64,000 bases of DNA from Oscillatoriales cyanobacterium (GTDB lineage Bacteria > Cyanobacteriota > Cyanobacteriia > Cyanobacteriales > Laspinemataceae). A model generated the notes under the pieces. The model did no database searches. It was not told the origin of the DNA and saw only the letters and a list, made by a program, of their open reading frames with translations. A program made the position numbers and the translations under genes. Each line of letters begins with the position of its first letter. Within the stretch, counting starts at the first letter, position 1. Below, one piece after another: positions 1 through 9,001 of this stretch. Location: contig JAABRM010000017.1 of assembly GCA_011390955.1 (NCBI GenBank), forward strand, positions 1-64,000, given 5' to 3'.

Positions 1-19
1 GTCAGATCAATCGTCGGCA

Positions 20-253
20 GTGGCGATATCTATAACAAAATTACAAGACCAGCTTAATGATTTACTCAAGCAACTATCGCCAGAACGATTACAAGTGCTA
101 GTAGATTTTGCCGCTTATCTGGCTGATACAGAAAGCGAAACTGCAACCCAGGAACTCTTGGCAATTCCTGGATTGCTAGAACGAATTAAGCAAAATCAAG
201 CAACTCCTAAAACCGATTACAAAAACTGGAGAAACATTCGCTCTGATGTATGA
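20..253 (+). CDS. Antitoxin-like small protein upstream of a RelE toxin
   Basis: A 77-residue acidic protein beginning at a GTG codon close to the window edge; an earlier start outside the window cannot be excluded. Its N-terminal half (TKLQDQLNDLLKQLSPERLQ...) looks like the short helical N-terminus of cyanobacterial DUF2281/VapB-like antitoxins, and the C-terminal tail is polar, as expected for a toxin-wrapping segment. Its last 8 bp overlap the start of the RelE-type toxin gene, the classic translational coupling of a type II toxin-antitoxin operon. Role inferred: it neutralises the toxin and represses its own promoter. The assignment rests mostly on position, as the sequence carries no strong DNA-binding signature. 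Confidence 0.7.
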   Translation: MAISITKLQDQLNDLLKQLSPERLQVLVDFAAYLADTESETATQELLAIPGLLERIKQNQATPKTDYKNWRNIRSDV

Positions 254-509
254 AGTTCTCCTCCATCCTGATGCTCAAAATGTTTATGCCAACGCTGACA
301 AAGCCCTAGCTAAGAAGATTGCTCGATGTTTGCAGCAGCTAGAGCAAACTCCTCGATCTCATCCTAATATTAAAGCTCTCAAAGGAACTTTTGCGGGGTA
401 CTATCGCTATCGAATTGGAGATTACAGAGTCATCTATTCGGTAGAAGATGAAGTGGTTAGGGTGTTTGTCATCGCGATCGCCCATCGTAGTGAAGCCTAC
501 GAACCGTGA
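246..509 (+). CDS. RelE/ParE-family toxin
   Basis: An 87-residue protein with the RelE/ParE fold pattern: N-terminal YEVLLHPDAQ strand, two helices (about residues 17-35), then LKGTFAGYYRYRIGDYRVIY (residues 45-64) and a C-terminal HRSEAY (80-85). The strand pattern of basic and aromatic residues (R54, R56, R61, H80, R81) is what mRNA interferases of this family use to bind or cut mRNA at the ribosome. Length is normal for the family. Translation probably couples to the antitoxin gene through the 8-bp overlap. A ParE-like gyrase-poison activity is the main alternative; sequence alone does not separate them. Confidence 0.88.
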   Translation: MYEVLLHPDAQNVYANADKALAKKIARCLQQLEQTPRSHPNIKALKGTFAGYYRYRIGDYRVIYSVEDEVVRVFVIAIAHRSEAYEP

Positions 510-562
510 AATGCGATTCTCTAAAAAAAAGAGACATTTTCGTAAGAAAAACGTAGAATAGT

Positions 563-728
563 TGTAGGGTGGGTTAGGCGGCCATAAATAATCGCAAAAA
601 ACCGTGATATTTAGAACCGCCGTAACCCACCATTATGCCCGGAATTGAGGCGCGATCGCTCTCTCAAAAATCGTCATCACTGCGATATATTTCAATTTTC
701 TTAATGTTATCTCTAGATTAAATAGAAC
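563..728. repeat. Repeat copy 1 flanking the VapBC pair
   Basis: About 165 bp that recurs at 1458-1633. It begins with an imperfect hairpin (GTAGGGTGGGTTAGGCGG ... CCGCCGTAACCCACC), then CATTATGCCCGGAATTGAGG, a variable stretch, and ends with a shared segment running from CATCACTGCGATATATTTC to ATTAAATAGAA. The two copies are in direct orientation and bracket exactly the two-gene VapBC module. Confidence 0.85.
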
Positions 729-750
729 CGCAATAAATTAAAGCTTTTAT

Positions 751-1137
751 TTATGGATATTTCAATAAATTCAGTTCAGAGATAAAGCGATAATCTCGTT
801 GGTTTTTACTCAGTAGGGGAATTTGATTTTCAATCGCTGTGGCAGCGATCGAAGCGTCTGCTATCAATAACCCATGACTCAGATAGTAGCTACGCATTAA
901 TTCTTCTGCTTTGGTAGATATCTCACGGTTCAGTTGAAAAATCGAAAACTGTCTAAGGAATTTGTCCAAAGCTTCTAACTCTTGTTTATTGCGACAGCCA
1001 ACAATTAACTCTAACTCAGTAATTATACTAATTGTTAGCAAAAATTTTTCTGATTCTTTAACCAGACGTTCTTTAGCAATTGAGTCGTTATTTGCCAAGT
1101 CAATCAAGAGATCGGTGTCGATCGAAATGGAGTTCAT
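751..1137 (-). CDS. vapC: PIN-domain toxin, VapC family
   Basis: A 128-residue PIN-domain ribonuclease. The acidic residues expected to bind Mg2+/Mn2+ are visible: D7 (in ISIDTDLLIDL), E41 (in TELELIVG), D94 (in LLIADASIAATA) and the C-terminal N112...D115 region (SKNQRDY). VapC toxins cleave tRNA or rRNA and stop translation. It is the second gene of a two-gene operon, 33 bp downstream of a VapB-like antitoxin, and the pair lies between two direct copies of a ~165-bp repeat, suggesting acquisition or recombination as a cassette. Length and motif spacing are normal, so the toxin is probably intact. Confidence 0.88.
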   Translation of the reverse strand: MNSISIDTDLLIDLANNDSIAKERLVKESEKFLLTISIITELELIVGCRNKQELEALDKFLRQFSIFQLNREISTKAEELMRSYYLSHGLLIADASIAATAIENQIPLLSKNQRDYRFISELNLLKYP

Positions 1138-1170
1138 TTTACTGATGCCAATGTTGTTGTCGGATATTTC

Positions 1171-1377
1171 TCACCCATTGACTATTTGGGTATCTTGCCG
1201 ATCGCTCCACATTCCAATAAAAGGTTGCTCCTCTAATTGCAGAGGATTAATCGGTGAGTTTTGCTCTGTTTCATAACGTTTTTTTAAGACTGCAACCAGA
1301 TCGGCAATAATCTTTTGAGATTCTTCCGGGAGTTCTTGAATTTCTAGGAGCAGTTTCTCAGCAGAGGAAAAAGACAT
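1171..1377 (-). CDS. vapB: VapB-like antitoxin
   Basis: A 68-residue protein. The N-terminus (SAEKLLLEIQELPEESQKII, residues 5-24) matches the DUF2281-type helical start common in cyanobacterial antitoxins, and the C-terminus contains FIGMWSDRQD, the toxin-binding tail pattern (W-D-R) of this group. It is the first gene of the operon with the PIN toxin. Function inferred from family and order: inhibits the PIN nuclease and autoregulates. Confidence 0.8.
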   Translation of the reverse strand: MSFSSAEKLLLEIQELPEESQKIIADLVAVLKKRYETEQNSPINPLQLEEQPFIGMWSDRQDTQIVNG

Positions 1378-1457
1378 TTTTCGGCGGTAAGGCAGAATAG
1401 TTAATCCTATAATACCACAAAATATTCAAAAAGTCCAAAATTCAATTGTAGCGCAAT

Positions 1458-1633
1458 TTGTAGGGTGGGTTAGGCGGTGACAATATGTAGTAAAAAACAG
1501 TGATATTTAGATCCGCCGTAACCCACCATTATGCCCGGAATTGAGGCGCAGGCGCAAGCCGAAGCGCCCCTACTCAAGAATAGTCATCACTGCGATATAT
1601 TTCAATTTTCTTAATGTTATCTCTAGATTAAAT
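1458..1633. repeat. Repeat copy 2 flanking the VapBC pair
   Basis: Direct copy of the 563-728 repeat. The hairpin and the last ~55 bp are nearly identical; between them this copy carries an extra stretch (CAGGCGCAAGCCGAAGCGCC) where copy 1 has GCGATCGC. It ends in the same CTCTAGATTAAATAGAA. Confidence 0.85.
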
Positions 1634-1760
1634 AGAAACGGAAAAATAGGCGATCGCTCTCTCGCTAAAAAAAACCTGGAGTCAGAAACCGGGTTTCTTT
1701 TTCCTCAAAGGGCGATTCTCGCAACGGATCCGATCAAAGCGGAATCGCTCACCGGATAAT

Positions 1761-2372
1761 TCATGCGATCGTTGCCAATAAAGCTGCATAAAATACTTGA
1801 AAGCTTTTTGAGCAATTATCTTGAGGATTCATATAAGGAGCAATATCTCTAGCAGCTTTAACTTTTTCTAACCCTCCTAAATGATAACCCGCTTTTTGTA
1901 GCACTCTTTCCAAAGCTTCCCATGTTCCTCCCTTAATGGCATCCGGGTCACGATATTGAGTTTTTTGTGTAATAGTTTTTGACACTTTAGGATATGCAGA
2001 AACTAGGGCATTCACATCCCCAAAAAACCATGCTTCTAATTCTTCAACCACAATGCGATTGATAATCTGAAATGATTGTTCTCCCTTCGCGGATGACTTC
2101 GTAATAAAGCCGCTCTCTATTGCCATCTTTTCTAAAGTTTCTTTCAACACTTTACAGTCTTGTCTATCTTCGTCCACGACGATCGCCAGCTTCCAATCAT
2201 CAGGAATCCATTGCTTATATCCTTTCAATCGACTAGGTAATTTAGACAGCATATCTTCTTTACCGCGAAAAGCATGAATTTTAAAAGTAATGGATTCTGG
2301 CAATATTTTCAACAACAAGATATCTAAAGTTTCTTGTAGTGAAAGTTCTTCAACGATAAATTCTATATGCAA
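1761..2372 (-). CDS. DUF4276-family protein, TOPRIM-like, partner of an AAA ATPase
   Basis: A 203-residue protein starting at TTG, supported by a GAGGAG Shine-Dalgarno 9 bp upstream. It shows a TOPRIM-like pattern: a first strand ending in acidic residues (IEFIVEE, E8/E9), then the acidic DxD block DEDRQD (D67, D69) after a hydrophobic strand (LAIVV), and a conserved VEELEAWFFGD segment typical of DUF4276. It lies 58 bp downstream of an AAA ATPase on the same strand, almost certainly one operon. The pairing recalls PARIS (AriA ATPase plus AriB DUF4435/TOPRIM), where the second protein is a nuclease effector released on infection. Family assignment is by pattern; the nuclease role is inference. 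Confidence 0.75.
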   Translation of the reverse strand: MHIEFIVEELSLQETLDILLLKILPESITFKIHAFRGKEDMLSKLPSRLKGYKQWIPDDWKLAIVVDEDRQDCKVLKETLEKMAIESGFITKSSAKGEQSFQIINRIVVEELEAWFFGDVNALVSAYPKVSKTITQKTQYRDPDAIKGGTWEALERVLQKAGYHLGGLEKVKAARDIAPYMNPQDNCSKSFQVFYAALLATIA

Positions 2373-2430
2373 AAGCGATCGCTCCTCAAATCATTTCATC
2401 TGAAATAGCATAATTTGGATTTAGGGACAC

Positions 2431-3636
2431 CTATCTAGGTGTACCATAATTTTTCAGGGGATTGCCGAATTCAAAAAAATCTTCCATCCATAAAGAACCT
2501 AACAATGCCCCGTTTTCCATAAACGCTTTAACTCCGCGCATATCAGCGGTGCGTTTACCCTGAGTATGGCCATTTTCATCGCGATAAAGTACCCACAATT
2601 CTTCTGGTTTGAGTCCATCAACAAAAAAAGGAGAATGAGTTGTCACCATCATTTGTGTATTTGCCGAAGCAGCGCGACATTCTTCCACCAGTTCTGGCAG
2701 TAAACGAGGATGCAGATGATTTTCTGGTTCTTCGATGCCAATCAGTTGCGGTGGATTTGGATCGTATAATACCGTGAGATAAGCTAACATTTTTAAAGTG
2801 CCATCGGAGGCAAACTTGGCTAAAATTGGCGTCGCAAAAGGAGCATCTTTAATTTGTAGCAGCAGTCGCCCATCTTGCATAATTGACGCTTCCACTTTTT
2901 CTAATCGAGGAATGCGATTTGATAGAGATTTGAGAATTTCTTCTAACCGTTGGGGATGTTGTTCTTTGAGATATTGAATTACATTGGGTAAATTATCCCC
3001 GGTCGGTGAAAGTCTTTCTTGCTCCCCCGCTTCGGCAACACTGCGAGTATTGTCTGCACTAAGGTAGGAAAGATACCAACCTGTAATAAAACGACGTAAG
3101 GCACTCACTCGCGGATGTTTGGCAAATTGTCCGAGAGTGCTGACTGCTAAAAATTCAGCGGATTCTAACTGTTCAAATATTCGTTCATCTTGTTCATCTG
3201 GACTATTTCCCGTAATCACTCTTCCCTCTCCTTCTTTGAAGTCTAAAAATTTAAACGGTTTTCCTCTTTGCTCTCGTCTCCATTGCAGCCATTCTTCTGC
3301 CACATAAGGCCCTCGCCGATTTTCAGCGATCGCCAAATGATAAGTAATTAGGGGAGATTTTGCCGTTTCTCGATATTTTAATTCAAAGACAATATTTCCT
3401 TCACTATCTCTGGTGCGTAATTCTCGGAATCTACCCCGGCGATCCCAGGCTTTTCTCAATCCATCAGTAAAGCATTCAGCTAAAAAAGCAAATACATCAA
3501 AAATGGTTGATTTTCCACTGCCATTCGCTCCTAAAAATACCGTTAGTGGAGTAATATTTTTAAATTCTATATCCCGTAAGGCTCGGTAATTTTGAACTCG
3601 CAGTGATTCTAGTCTAGGGATAGATTTTCTAGCCAT
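2431..3636 (-). CDS. AAA family ATPase (AAA_15/AAA_21, RecF/OLD-like)
   Basis: A 401-residue ABC-type ATPase with N-terminal [14 protein letters not shown] (residues 12-25), Walker [10 protein letters not shown] (36-44), a signature-like [12 protein letters not shown] segment around residue 280, Walker [14 protein letters not shown] near residue 300 and a switch histidine in TTHSPFFVD. No C-terminal TOPRIM domain is present, so it is not a full OLD nuclease; the partner DUF4276 protein encoded next may supply that part in trans. Probable role: sensor or scaffold ATPase of a two-gene defence module. It is the first gene of the operon. The strand opposite shows no competing gene. Confidence 0.85.
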   Translation of the reverse strand: MARKSIPRLESLRVQNYRALRDIEFKNITPLTVFLGANGSGKSTIFDVFAFLAECFTDGLRKAWDRRGRFRELRTRDSEGNIVFELKYRETAKSPLITYHLAIAENRRGPYVAEEWLQWRREQRGKPFKFLDFKEGEGRVITGNSPDEQDERIFEQLESAEFLAVSTLGQFAKHPRVSALRRFITGWYLSYLSADNTRSVAEAGEQERLSPTGDNLPNVIQYLKEQHPQRLEEILKSLSNRIPRLEKVEASIMQDGRLLLQIKDAPFATPILAKFASDGTLKMLAYLTVLYDPNPPQLIGIEEPENHLHPRLLPELVEECRAASANTQMMVTTHSPFFVDGLKPEELWVLYRDENGHTQGKRTADMRGVKAFMENGALLGSLWMEDFFEFGNPLKNYGTPR

Positions 3637-3786
3637 ATTTGGATTCCTGGTTTTTACTTGTTTTAACTTGTCTTAAGTTTAAGATTGGGTTAGCATATCA
3701 TACCCGATCGCCCAAGTTTTTGTTTTTATCTTACCTCAGAAATCAGGCTGATTTGATTGTGGAGTCATTTTGCTCATGCGATCGCT

Positions 3787-3875
3787 CAAAAAACCTGGAG
3801 TCAGAAACCGGGTTTCTTTATACCATCTCAGTTTTAAGACAAAAATTGTCAGAGAAACCCGGTTTCTTTTTCCCA
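3787..3875. repeat. Two copies of the AGAAACCCGGTTTCT palindrome
   Basis: Two hairpins of the dispersed family AGAAACC(C/G)GGTTTCT, one at about 3804-3820 and one at about 3854-3870, separated by AGTTTTAAGACAAAAATTG. The same family occurs at about 1686, 19407, 19460, 20852-20950, 29944-30112 and 31208-31393. Its 3' position relative to the HepT gene could also give transcript termination. Confidence 0.7.
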
Positions 3876-3897
3876 TTTAATTTTTGTAGTTTGAAAC

Positions 3898-4236
3898 TTA
3901 TTTTGTTAAAATTTGTTCCAAATCTCTTACCAAAGGGGCGAGATCATTTTTCACTGTATCCCAAACAACATCCTCATCGACATTTAGATAGTCGTGAACC
4001 ACTTTACTTCGCATTCCGACAATCGCTTTCCACGGAATTTCAGGATAAGCATCTCTAAAATTTGGTGAAACTCTTCGTGCTGCTTCACCAATTACTTGTA
4101 ATAGATGAGTTAGCGCTAAACGTAATTGCTCATCATTATCAAAATCTTCTCGGCTTAATTCGGCAACAAAACCAATTGCTTTATTGGCAGTATCTATCAT
4201 GTGTCCAATATAAACGCGGTCATTTTTTTGCGACAT
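3898..4236 (-). CDS. hepT: HepT-like HEPN ribonuclease toxin (DUF86)
   Basis: A 112-residue all-helical HEPN protein. The catalytic RX4HXY motif is complete (R76, H81, Y83 in RSKVVHDY), preceded by AIVGMR as in the DUF86 family. HepT toxins are metal-independent ribonucleases, and their partner MntA silences them by AMPylating the motif tyrosine. The start codon lies 17 bp inside the end of the upstream mntA gene, so translation is coupled. Intact motif and normal length suggest an active toxin. Known as a type VII toxin-antitoxin system. Confidence 0.9.
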   Translation of the reverse strand: MSQKNDRVYIGHMIDTANKAIGFVAELSREDFDNDEQLRLALTHLLQVIGEAARRVSPNFRDAYPEIPWKAIVGMRSKVVHDYLNVDEDVVWDTVKNDLAPLVRDLEQILTK

Positions 4237-4531
4237 AACAAACCTCTGCTTCTGCTAAAATACGATCGCGAATCCGATGATTGAGAAATTTTGGTGTCAC
4301 CAAATCGATGCGTCGCTGGTTAAATAAATTGGATAGTTCTGCTTCAATTTGGTATAACTTAAAAAATCCCGGAGTTAAGCCAGTTTCAAACTCAACTAAA
4401 ATATCAATATCACTCTCTGGGGTGAAGTCATCCCGTAAAAACGAGCCAAATAAAGACAGCTTTTCGATATGCCAGCGCTGGCACAAATCGGCAATTTTAT
4501 CGAAAGGAATTTCCAGACTTTTGAGATTCAT
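4220..4531 (-). CDS. mntA: MntA-like minimal nucleotidyltransferase antitoxin
   Basis: A 103-residue MNT-fold protein with the GSX10DXD signature: G29-S30 in LFGSF, then D41 and D43 in ESDIDILVEF. The enzyme transfers AMP from ATP to the catalytic tyrosine of the HepT toxin encoded just downstream (17-bp overlap). A good Shine-Dalgarno (AGGAGA) lies 9 bp before the ATG. Order antitoxin-then-toxin and the overlap are standard for this family. Confidence 0.9.
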   Translation of the reverse strand: MNLKSLEIPFDKIADLCQRWHIEKLSLFGSFLRDDFTPESDIDILVEFETGLTPGFFKLYQIEAELSNLFNQRRIDLVTPKFLNHRIRDRILAEAEVCYVAKK

Positions 4532-4703
4532 TTCAATGTTCTCCTGATTCCCCAGTTAAAAGCAAAATTTAATTATTCGCCCAACTAAGAAAAATGCTTC
4601 GGATATCGATCTGCGACTCATTGACTATTTTGAAATCTAGTCAATCGTCTTGGTTTAACCTAATCATTTAACCTGTTAATGAAATTTAACATTCCGGATC
4701 AAT

Positions 4704-4762
4704 ACTCTAGATAAATACTCTAGATAAATATTCTAGATAAATATTCTAGATAAATATTCTAG
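4704..4762. repeat. 13-bp tandem repeat, about 4.5 units
   Basis: Unit ACTCTAGATAAAT or ATTCTAGATAAAT, repeated at 4704, 4717, 4730 and 4743 with a partial unit to 4762. It lies in the gap between mntA and the 3' end of groEL. Each unit contains TCTAGA. No gene or promoter role is evident. Confidence 0.9.
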
Positions 4763-4805
4763 CCCACATTACAGCGTTTTTCCGAGCGATCGATCCGCCC
4801 TGTAG

Positions 4806-4870
4806 GGGCGAAGCATTCCGGCCAATACTTCTAGTTAAACACAGGAATTTTTTACCGGAATGCTTCGCCC
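4806..4870. repeat. Inverted repeat with 16-bp perfect arms
   Basis: GGGCGAAGCATTCCGG at 4806-4821 pairs perfectly with 4855-4870 across a 33-base loop. The arms resemble the dispersed 'AGGGGCGA...' hairpins found at 17700 and 31339. Lies beyond the groEL terminator; may be a small mobile repeat rather than a terminator. Confidence 0.8.
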
Positions 4871-4892
4871 GAACCCAAGATTTAAGATAAAA

Positions 4893-4932
4893 AACAAAAA
4901 AATAGGGCAGGCATTTGCCTACCCTATTTTTA
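4893..4932 (-). terminator. Rho-independent terminator of groESL
   Basis: Read on the minus strand, a stem built from AATAGGG(T)AGGCA and its complement (arms about 4901-4913 and 4916-4928, one mismatch) is followed by a run of seven T. It lies about 45 bases after the groEL stop codon. Confidence 0.85.
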
Positions 4933-4974
4933 TCGGGGGTTAAACTTAATTAACGCCAATCAACCACTTAAGAA

Positions 4975-6636
<1,662 letters not shown>

Positions 6637-6707
6637 TTATTGGTGTTATGGTTTGAGGTCAGTCAATTGATATAGAGAATTGACTGGGTAGATAAAGATT
6701 TTTTAGA

Positions 6708-7019
6708 TTAGCCAACAACTGCCAAAATGTCTTTTTCGGCCAGCAGGACATATTCTTCGTTACCCAACTTAATGTCGGTGCCTGCATATTTAGAGTAGAG
6801 AACTTTGTCACCAATTTTGACTTCCATTTCTTGACGAGAACCGTCGTCGTTGCGCTTACCTGCACCGACCGCCACGATTTCACCAACTTGGGGCTTTTCT
6901 TTGGCGTTGTCCGGGAGGTAGATACCACCAGAAGTTTTTTCCTCAGAAGGGCTGACTTTCAAAAATACGCGATCGCCCAGGGGTTTAACAGTTGAAACAC
7001 TTAAAGATACAGCGGCCAT
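6708..7019 (-). CDS. groES: Co-chaperonin GroES (10 kDa)
   Basis: A 103-residue co-chaperonin forming the heptameric lid of GroEL. Visible are [17 protein letters not shown] at the N-terminus, the mobile loop [17 protein letters not shown] (about residues 26-42) and the roof/β-barrel [18 protein letters not shown]. The ATG is preceded by GAGGAG at a spacing of six. First gene of groES-groEL, with CIRCE and K-box elements upstream. Confidence 0.98.
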   Translation of the reverse strand: MAAVSLSVSTVKPLGDRVFLKVSPSEEKTSGGIYLPDNAKEKPQVGEIVAVGAGKRNDDGSRQEMEVKIGDKVLYSKYAGTDIKLGNEEYVLLAEKDILAVVG

Positions 7020-7133
7020 ACAAGCTCCTCGAAATGCAAAAAAAGAATATGAACTTTCAGCATCCAGTTGTTACAAGTCCAGGATTTGATCTTTGACCTA
7101 ATGCAAACAACTGTTAGCTAGTTTTTTTCGGAG

Positions 7134-7160
7134 TTAGCACTCTCAACTCCTGAGTGCTAA
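7134..7160. promoter_or_regulatory. CIRCE operator of groESL
   Basis: Perfect match to the consensus inverted repeat TTAGCACTC-N9-GAGTGCTAA (arms 7134-7142 and 7152-7160). It is the binding site of the HrcA repressor, which releases it on heat shock. It overlaps the candidate -10 box and lies about 115 bp upstream of the groES ATG, in the 5' leader. Confidence 0.97.
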
Positions 7161-7188
7161 TTTAGCCGACAATCCCGCAAAAACGCAA
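7159..7188 (-). promoter_or_regulatory. Candidate SigA-type promoter of groESL
   Basis: On the minus strand, TTGCGT (7183-7188) and TAAATT (7159-7164) are 18 bp apart. The -10 box overlaps the first arm of CIRCE, which would let HrcA block initiation directly. The -35 is a poor match; assigned by position. Confidence 0.45.
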
Positions 7189-7199
7189 CAGATATACTT

Positions 7200-7215
7200 G
7201 TACGGGTTCCCGAAC
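7200..7215 (-). promoter_or_regulatory. K-box upstream of groESL
   Basis: On the minus strand (the groESL direction) GTTCGGGAACCCGTAC fits the described cyanobacterial K-box GTTCGG-NNAN-CCNNAC at every fixed position. The K-box is a positive cis element for light- and heat-induced groESL1 transcription and lies just upstream of the promoter, as here. Confidence 0.8.
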
Positions 7216-7224
7216 TTATGGGAT

Positions 7225-7245
7225 GCGGGTTTTTCGAGAACCCGC
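7225..7245. other. Small hairpin upstream of the K-box
   Basis: Arms GCGGGTT (7225-7231) and AACCCGC (7239-7245) with a 7-base loop. No clear T-run follows on either strand, so it may be an additional regulatory palindrome rather than a terminator. Confidence 0.5.
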
Positions 7246-7460
7246 ACATTTTCCGATATTTGGTTAAAGGTTGGTAATATGTAATCCTTAAAAAGACGGA
7301 CTTTTATGTTCAGGATCGGCTGTCGGCGATCGCCGTCTCATCCCAAGGCTGATTGCTGTTGCTACGTCCAAAATAGTCTTAATCGTCTTATAGTGAAACC
7401 AATAGTGAAACCAAACCTTAGAGTCGCCAAATCTTTGCCTAGGAATTAAACATCATTGTT

Positions 7461-8006
7461 ATGACTGACTATCCCATTTCTGAAGCCAATTCTGATCCCA
7501 ACGCACCGAACCCGGAATTGTCTAGTTCCGCAGAGGCGATTCCGCAAACTACTCCGACAGCGGTATCTCCACAAAATCTTTCCTTGGGCAACACCGATCT
7601 GACTCCCTTAGTCAACAGCGTCAACACTTTAGGGATCGACCAAATCCAACGACATATATTTATCTGTGCGGATCAAACCAAACCGAAGTGCTGTTCTAAA
7701 GAAGAGGGTTTAGCCGCTTGGGACTACTTAAAAGCCCGACTCAAAGAACTAAACTTGGATGAACCCACCCGTGGGTTGCCGGAAACGGAAGCGACGGGAG
7801 AATTTTCTCCTTATATTTTTCGCACAAAAGCCAACTGCTTACGAGTATGTTGCAATGGCCCGATTTTAGTGGTTTATCCTGATGGAGTTTGGTATCATTC
7901 TGCCACCCCTCCGGTAATTGAACGGATTATTCAAGAACATCTGATTGACAATCAAATCGTCAAAGAGTATTGCTTTCTGACTCATCCCTTACCAGAACCG
8001 CAATAG
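7461..8006 (+). CDS. Thioredoxin-like [2Fe-2S] ferredoxin domain protein
   Basis: A 181-residue protein. After a low-complexity Pro/Ser/Thr-rich N-terminus (residues 1-60), residues 62-160 show the thioredoxin-like [2Fe-2S] ferredoxin pattern: [15 protein letters not shown] with Cys69 and Cys77/78, then [12 protein letters not shown] with Cys126 and Cys130/131, followed by [10 protein letters not shown]. The spacing and order match the (2Fe-2S) proteins related to the NuoE/HoxE C-terminal domain. It may carry electrons or sense redox state; the partner is unknown. Transcribed alone, divergent from groESL with 440 bp between start codons. Confidence 0.85.
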   Translation: MTDYPISEANSDPNAPNPELSSSAEAIPQTTPTAVSPQNLSLGNTDLTPLVNSVNTLGIDQIQRHIFICADQTKPKCCSKEEGLAAWDYLKARLKELNLDEPTRGLPETEATGEFSPYIFRTKANCLRVCCNGPILVVYPDGVWYHSATPPVIERIIQEHLIDNQIVKEYCFLTHPLPEPQ

Positions 8007-8353
8007 TCATCGGATCGAGGGATGCAGCGACCACTTCGGCGGAGATTCACCAGTCATATTGTGACCCAGAATCAGGCTGTCTCAAAAAAGCCCGGATCGT
8101 CATGGTGAATAAATCAGGAAATATTAATGGAATGCTCTAGGCAGCTTTGAAAAATTCCTCTATAATAAACACTTGAGCGATCGGCAATCACCGCGCAATA
8201 TCTGTTTACCAGGGTGTCCGGGTTCTCCACCAGTGAATCGGTCATTGGCTGAGGGGCTTCAATTAACTCTGACCTGCCGAAATATTCTATCGGTAAATTT
8301 ATGAGAGTTGATTAACTTTTCTATGTATTAAATTTTAATTTAGTGAGTAAAAA
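8007..8353. other. Non-coding gap upstream of the response regulator
   Basis: About 350 bp without a gene or strong hairpin. It contains short AT-rich stretches close to the downstream ATG (TTTCTATGTATTAAATTTTAATTTAG) but no clear promoter boxes or riboswitch signature that I can support. Confidence 0.5.
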
Positions 8354-9001
8354 ATGACTGAAATTACTGAGATAGAGCAAAAAAAACTGCTATTAATTGA
8401 TGACGACCCGAACCTAATTCTATTGGTTCAGGATTATCTGGAATTTCGGGGTTATGCGGTGATCACCGCAGAAAATGGTCGCGAAGCTCTAGATATTCTG
8501 AAAGAAGAAATTCCCGATATGATTATTTGCGATGTGATGATGCCAGAGATGGATGGCTATACTTTTGTCAAGAATGTGAGGGAAAATCCACGCACGGAGT
8601 GGATTCCGGTTCTGTTTCTCTCGGCAAAAGGCCAAAGCCAAGACCGGGTAAAAGGCTTAAACACTGGGGCAGATGTTTATATGGTGAAACCTTTTGAACC
8701 GGAGGAACTGGTGGCCCAAGTTGAGTCAACCCTGAAACAAGCTTCCCGGTTGTTAGAACGTCCCATGAAGCGCAGCAGTCAAGATCCTAAATTGCTGGTT
8801 CCCGATACCGTTGAACTGACCCCGACGGAAGTCAAGGTGGTTCAATTGGTGGCTAGAGGGCTGTCTAATCGGGAAATTGCTGAGGTGATGAATGTGAGTC
8901 AGCGCACCATTGAAAGTCATGTTTCTAATATGCTGGCAAAAACGAGTTTACACAATCGGACAGAATTAGCTCGCTGGGCGATCGAAACTAAGAAGATTTA
9001 G
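8354..9001 (+). CDS. Response regulator with LuxR-type DNA-binding domain
   Basis: A 215-residue two-component transcription factor. Receiver domain, residues 11-128: acidic pocket LLLIDDDPN (D16-D18), phosphoacceptor D60 in IICDVMMPEMDGY, S90 and K112 in YMVKPFEPEEL. A linker is followed by a LuxR/NarL helix-turn-helix, about 148-212: ELTPTEVKVVQLVARG and SNREIAEVMNVSQRTIESHV. The architecture is that of the Rre1/Ycf29 group of cyanobacteria and red plastids, but the exact orthologue cannot be named by eye. No histidine kinase gene is adjacent, which is common in cyanobacteria. Confidence 0.92.
   Translation: MTEITEIEQKKLLLIDDDPNLILLVQDYLEFRGYAVITAENGREALDILKEEIPDMIICDVMMPEMDGYTFVKNVRENPRTEWIPVLFLSAKGQSQDRVKGLNTGADVYMVKPFEPEELVAQVESTLKQASRLLERPMKRSSQDPKLLVPDTVELTPTEVKVVQLVARGLSNREIAEVMNVSQRTIESHVSNMLAKTSLHNRTELARWAIETKKI

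Noticed and set aside
1541-1759. 72-codon plus-strand frame
   Set aside because: Lies in repeat copy 2 and an AGAAACC palindrome.
3639-4058. 139-codon plus-strand frame
   Set aside because: Covers repeats and the antisense of the HepT gene; no start signal.
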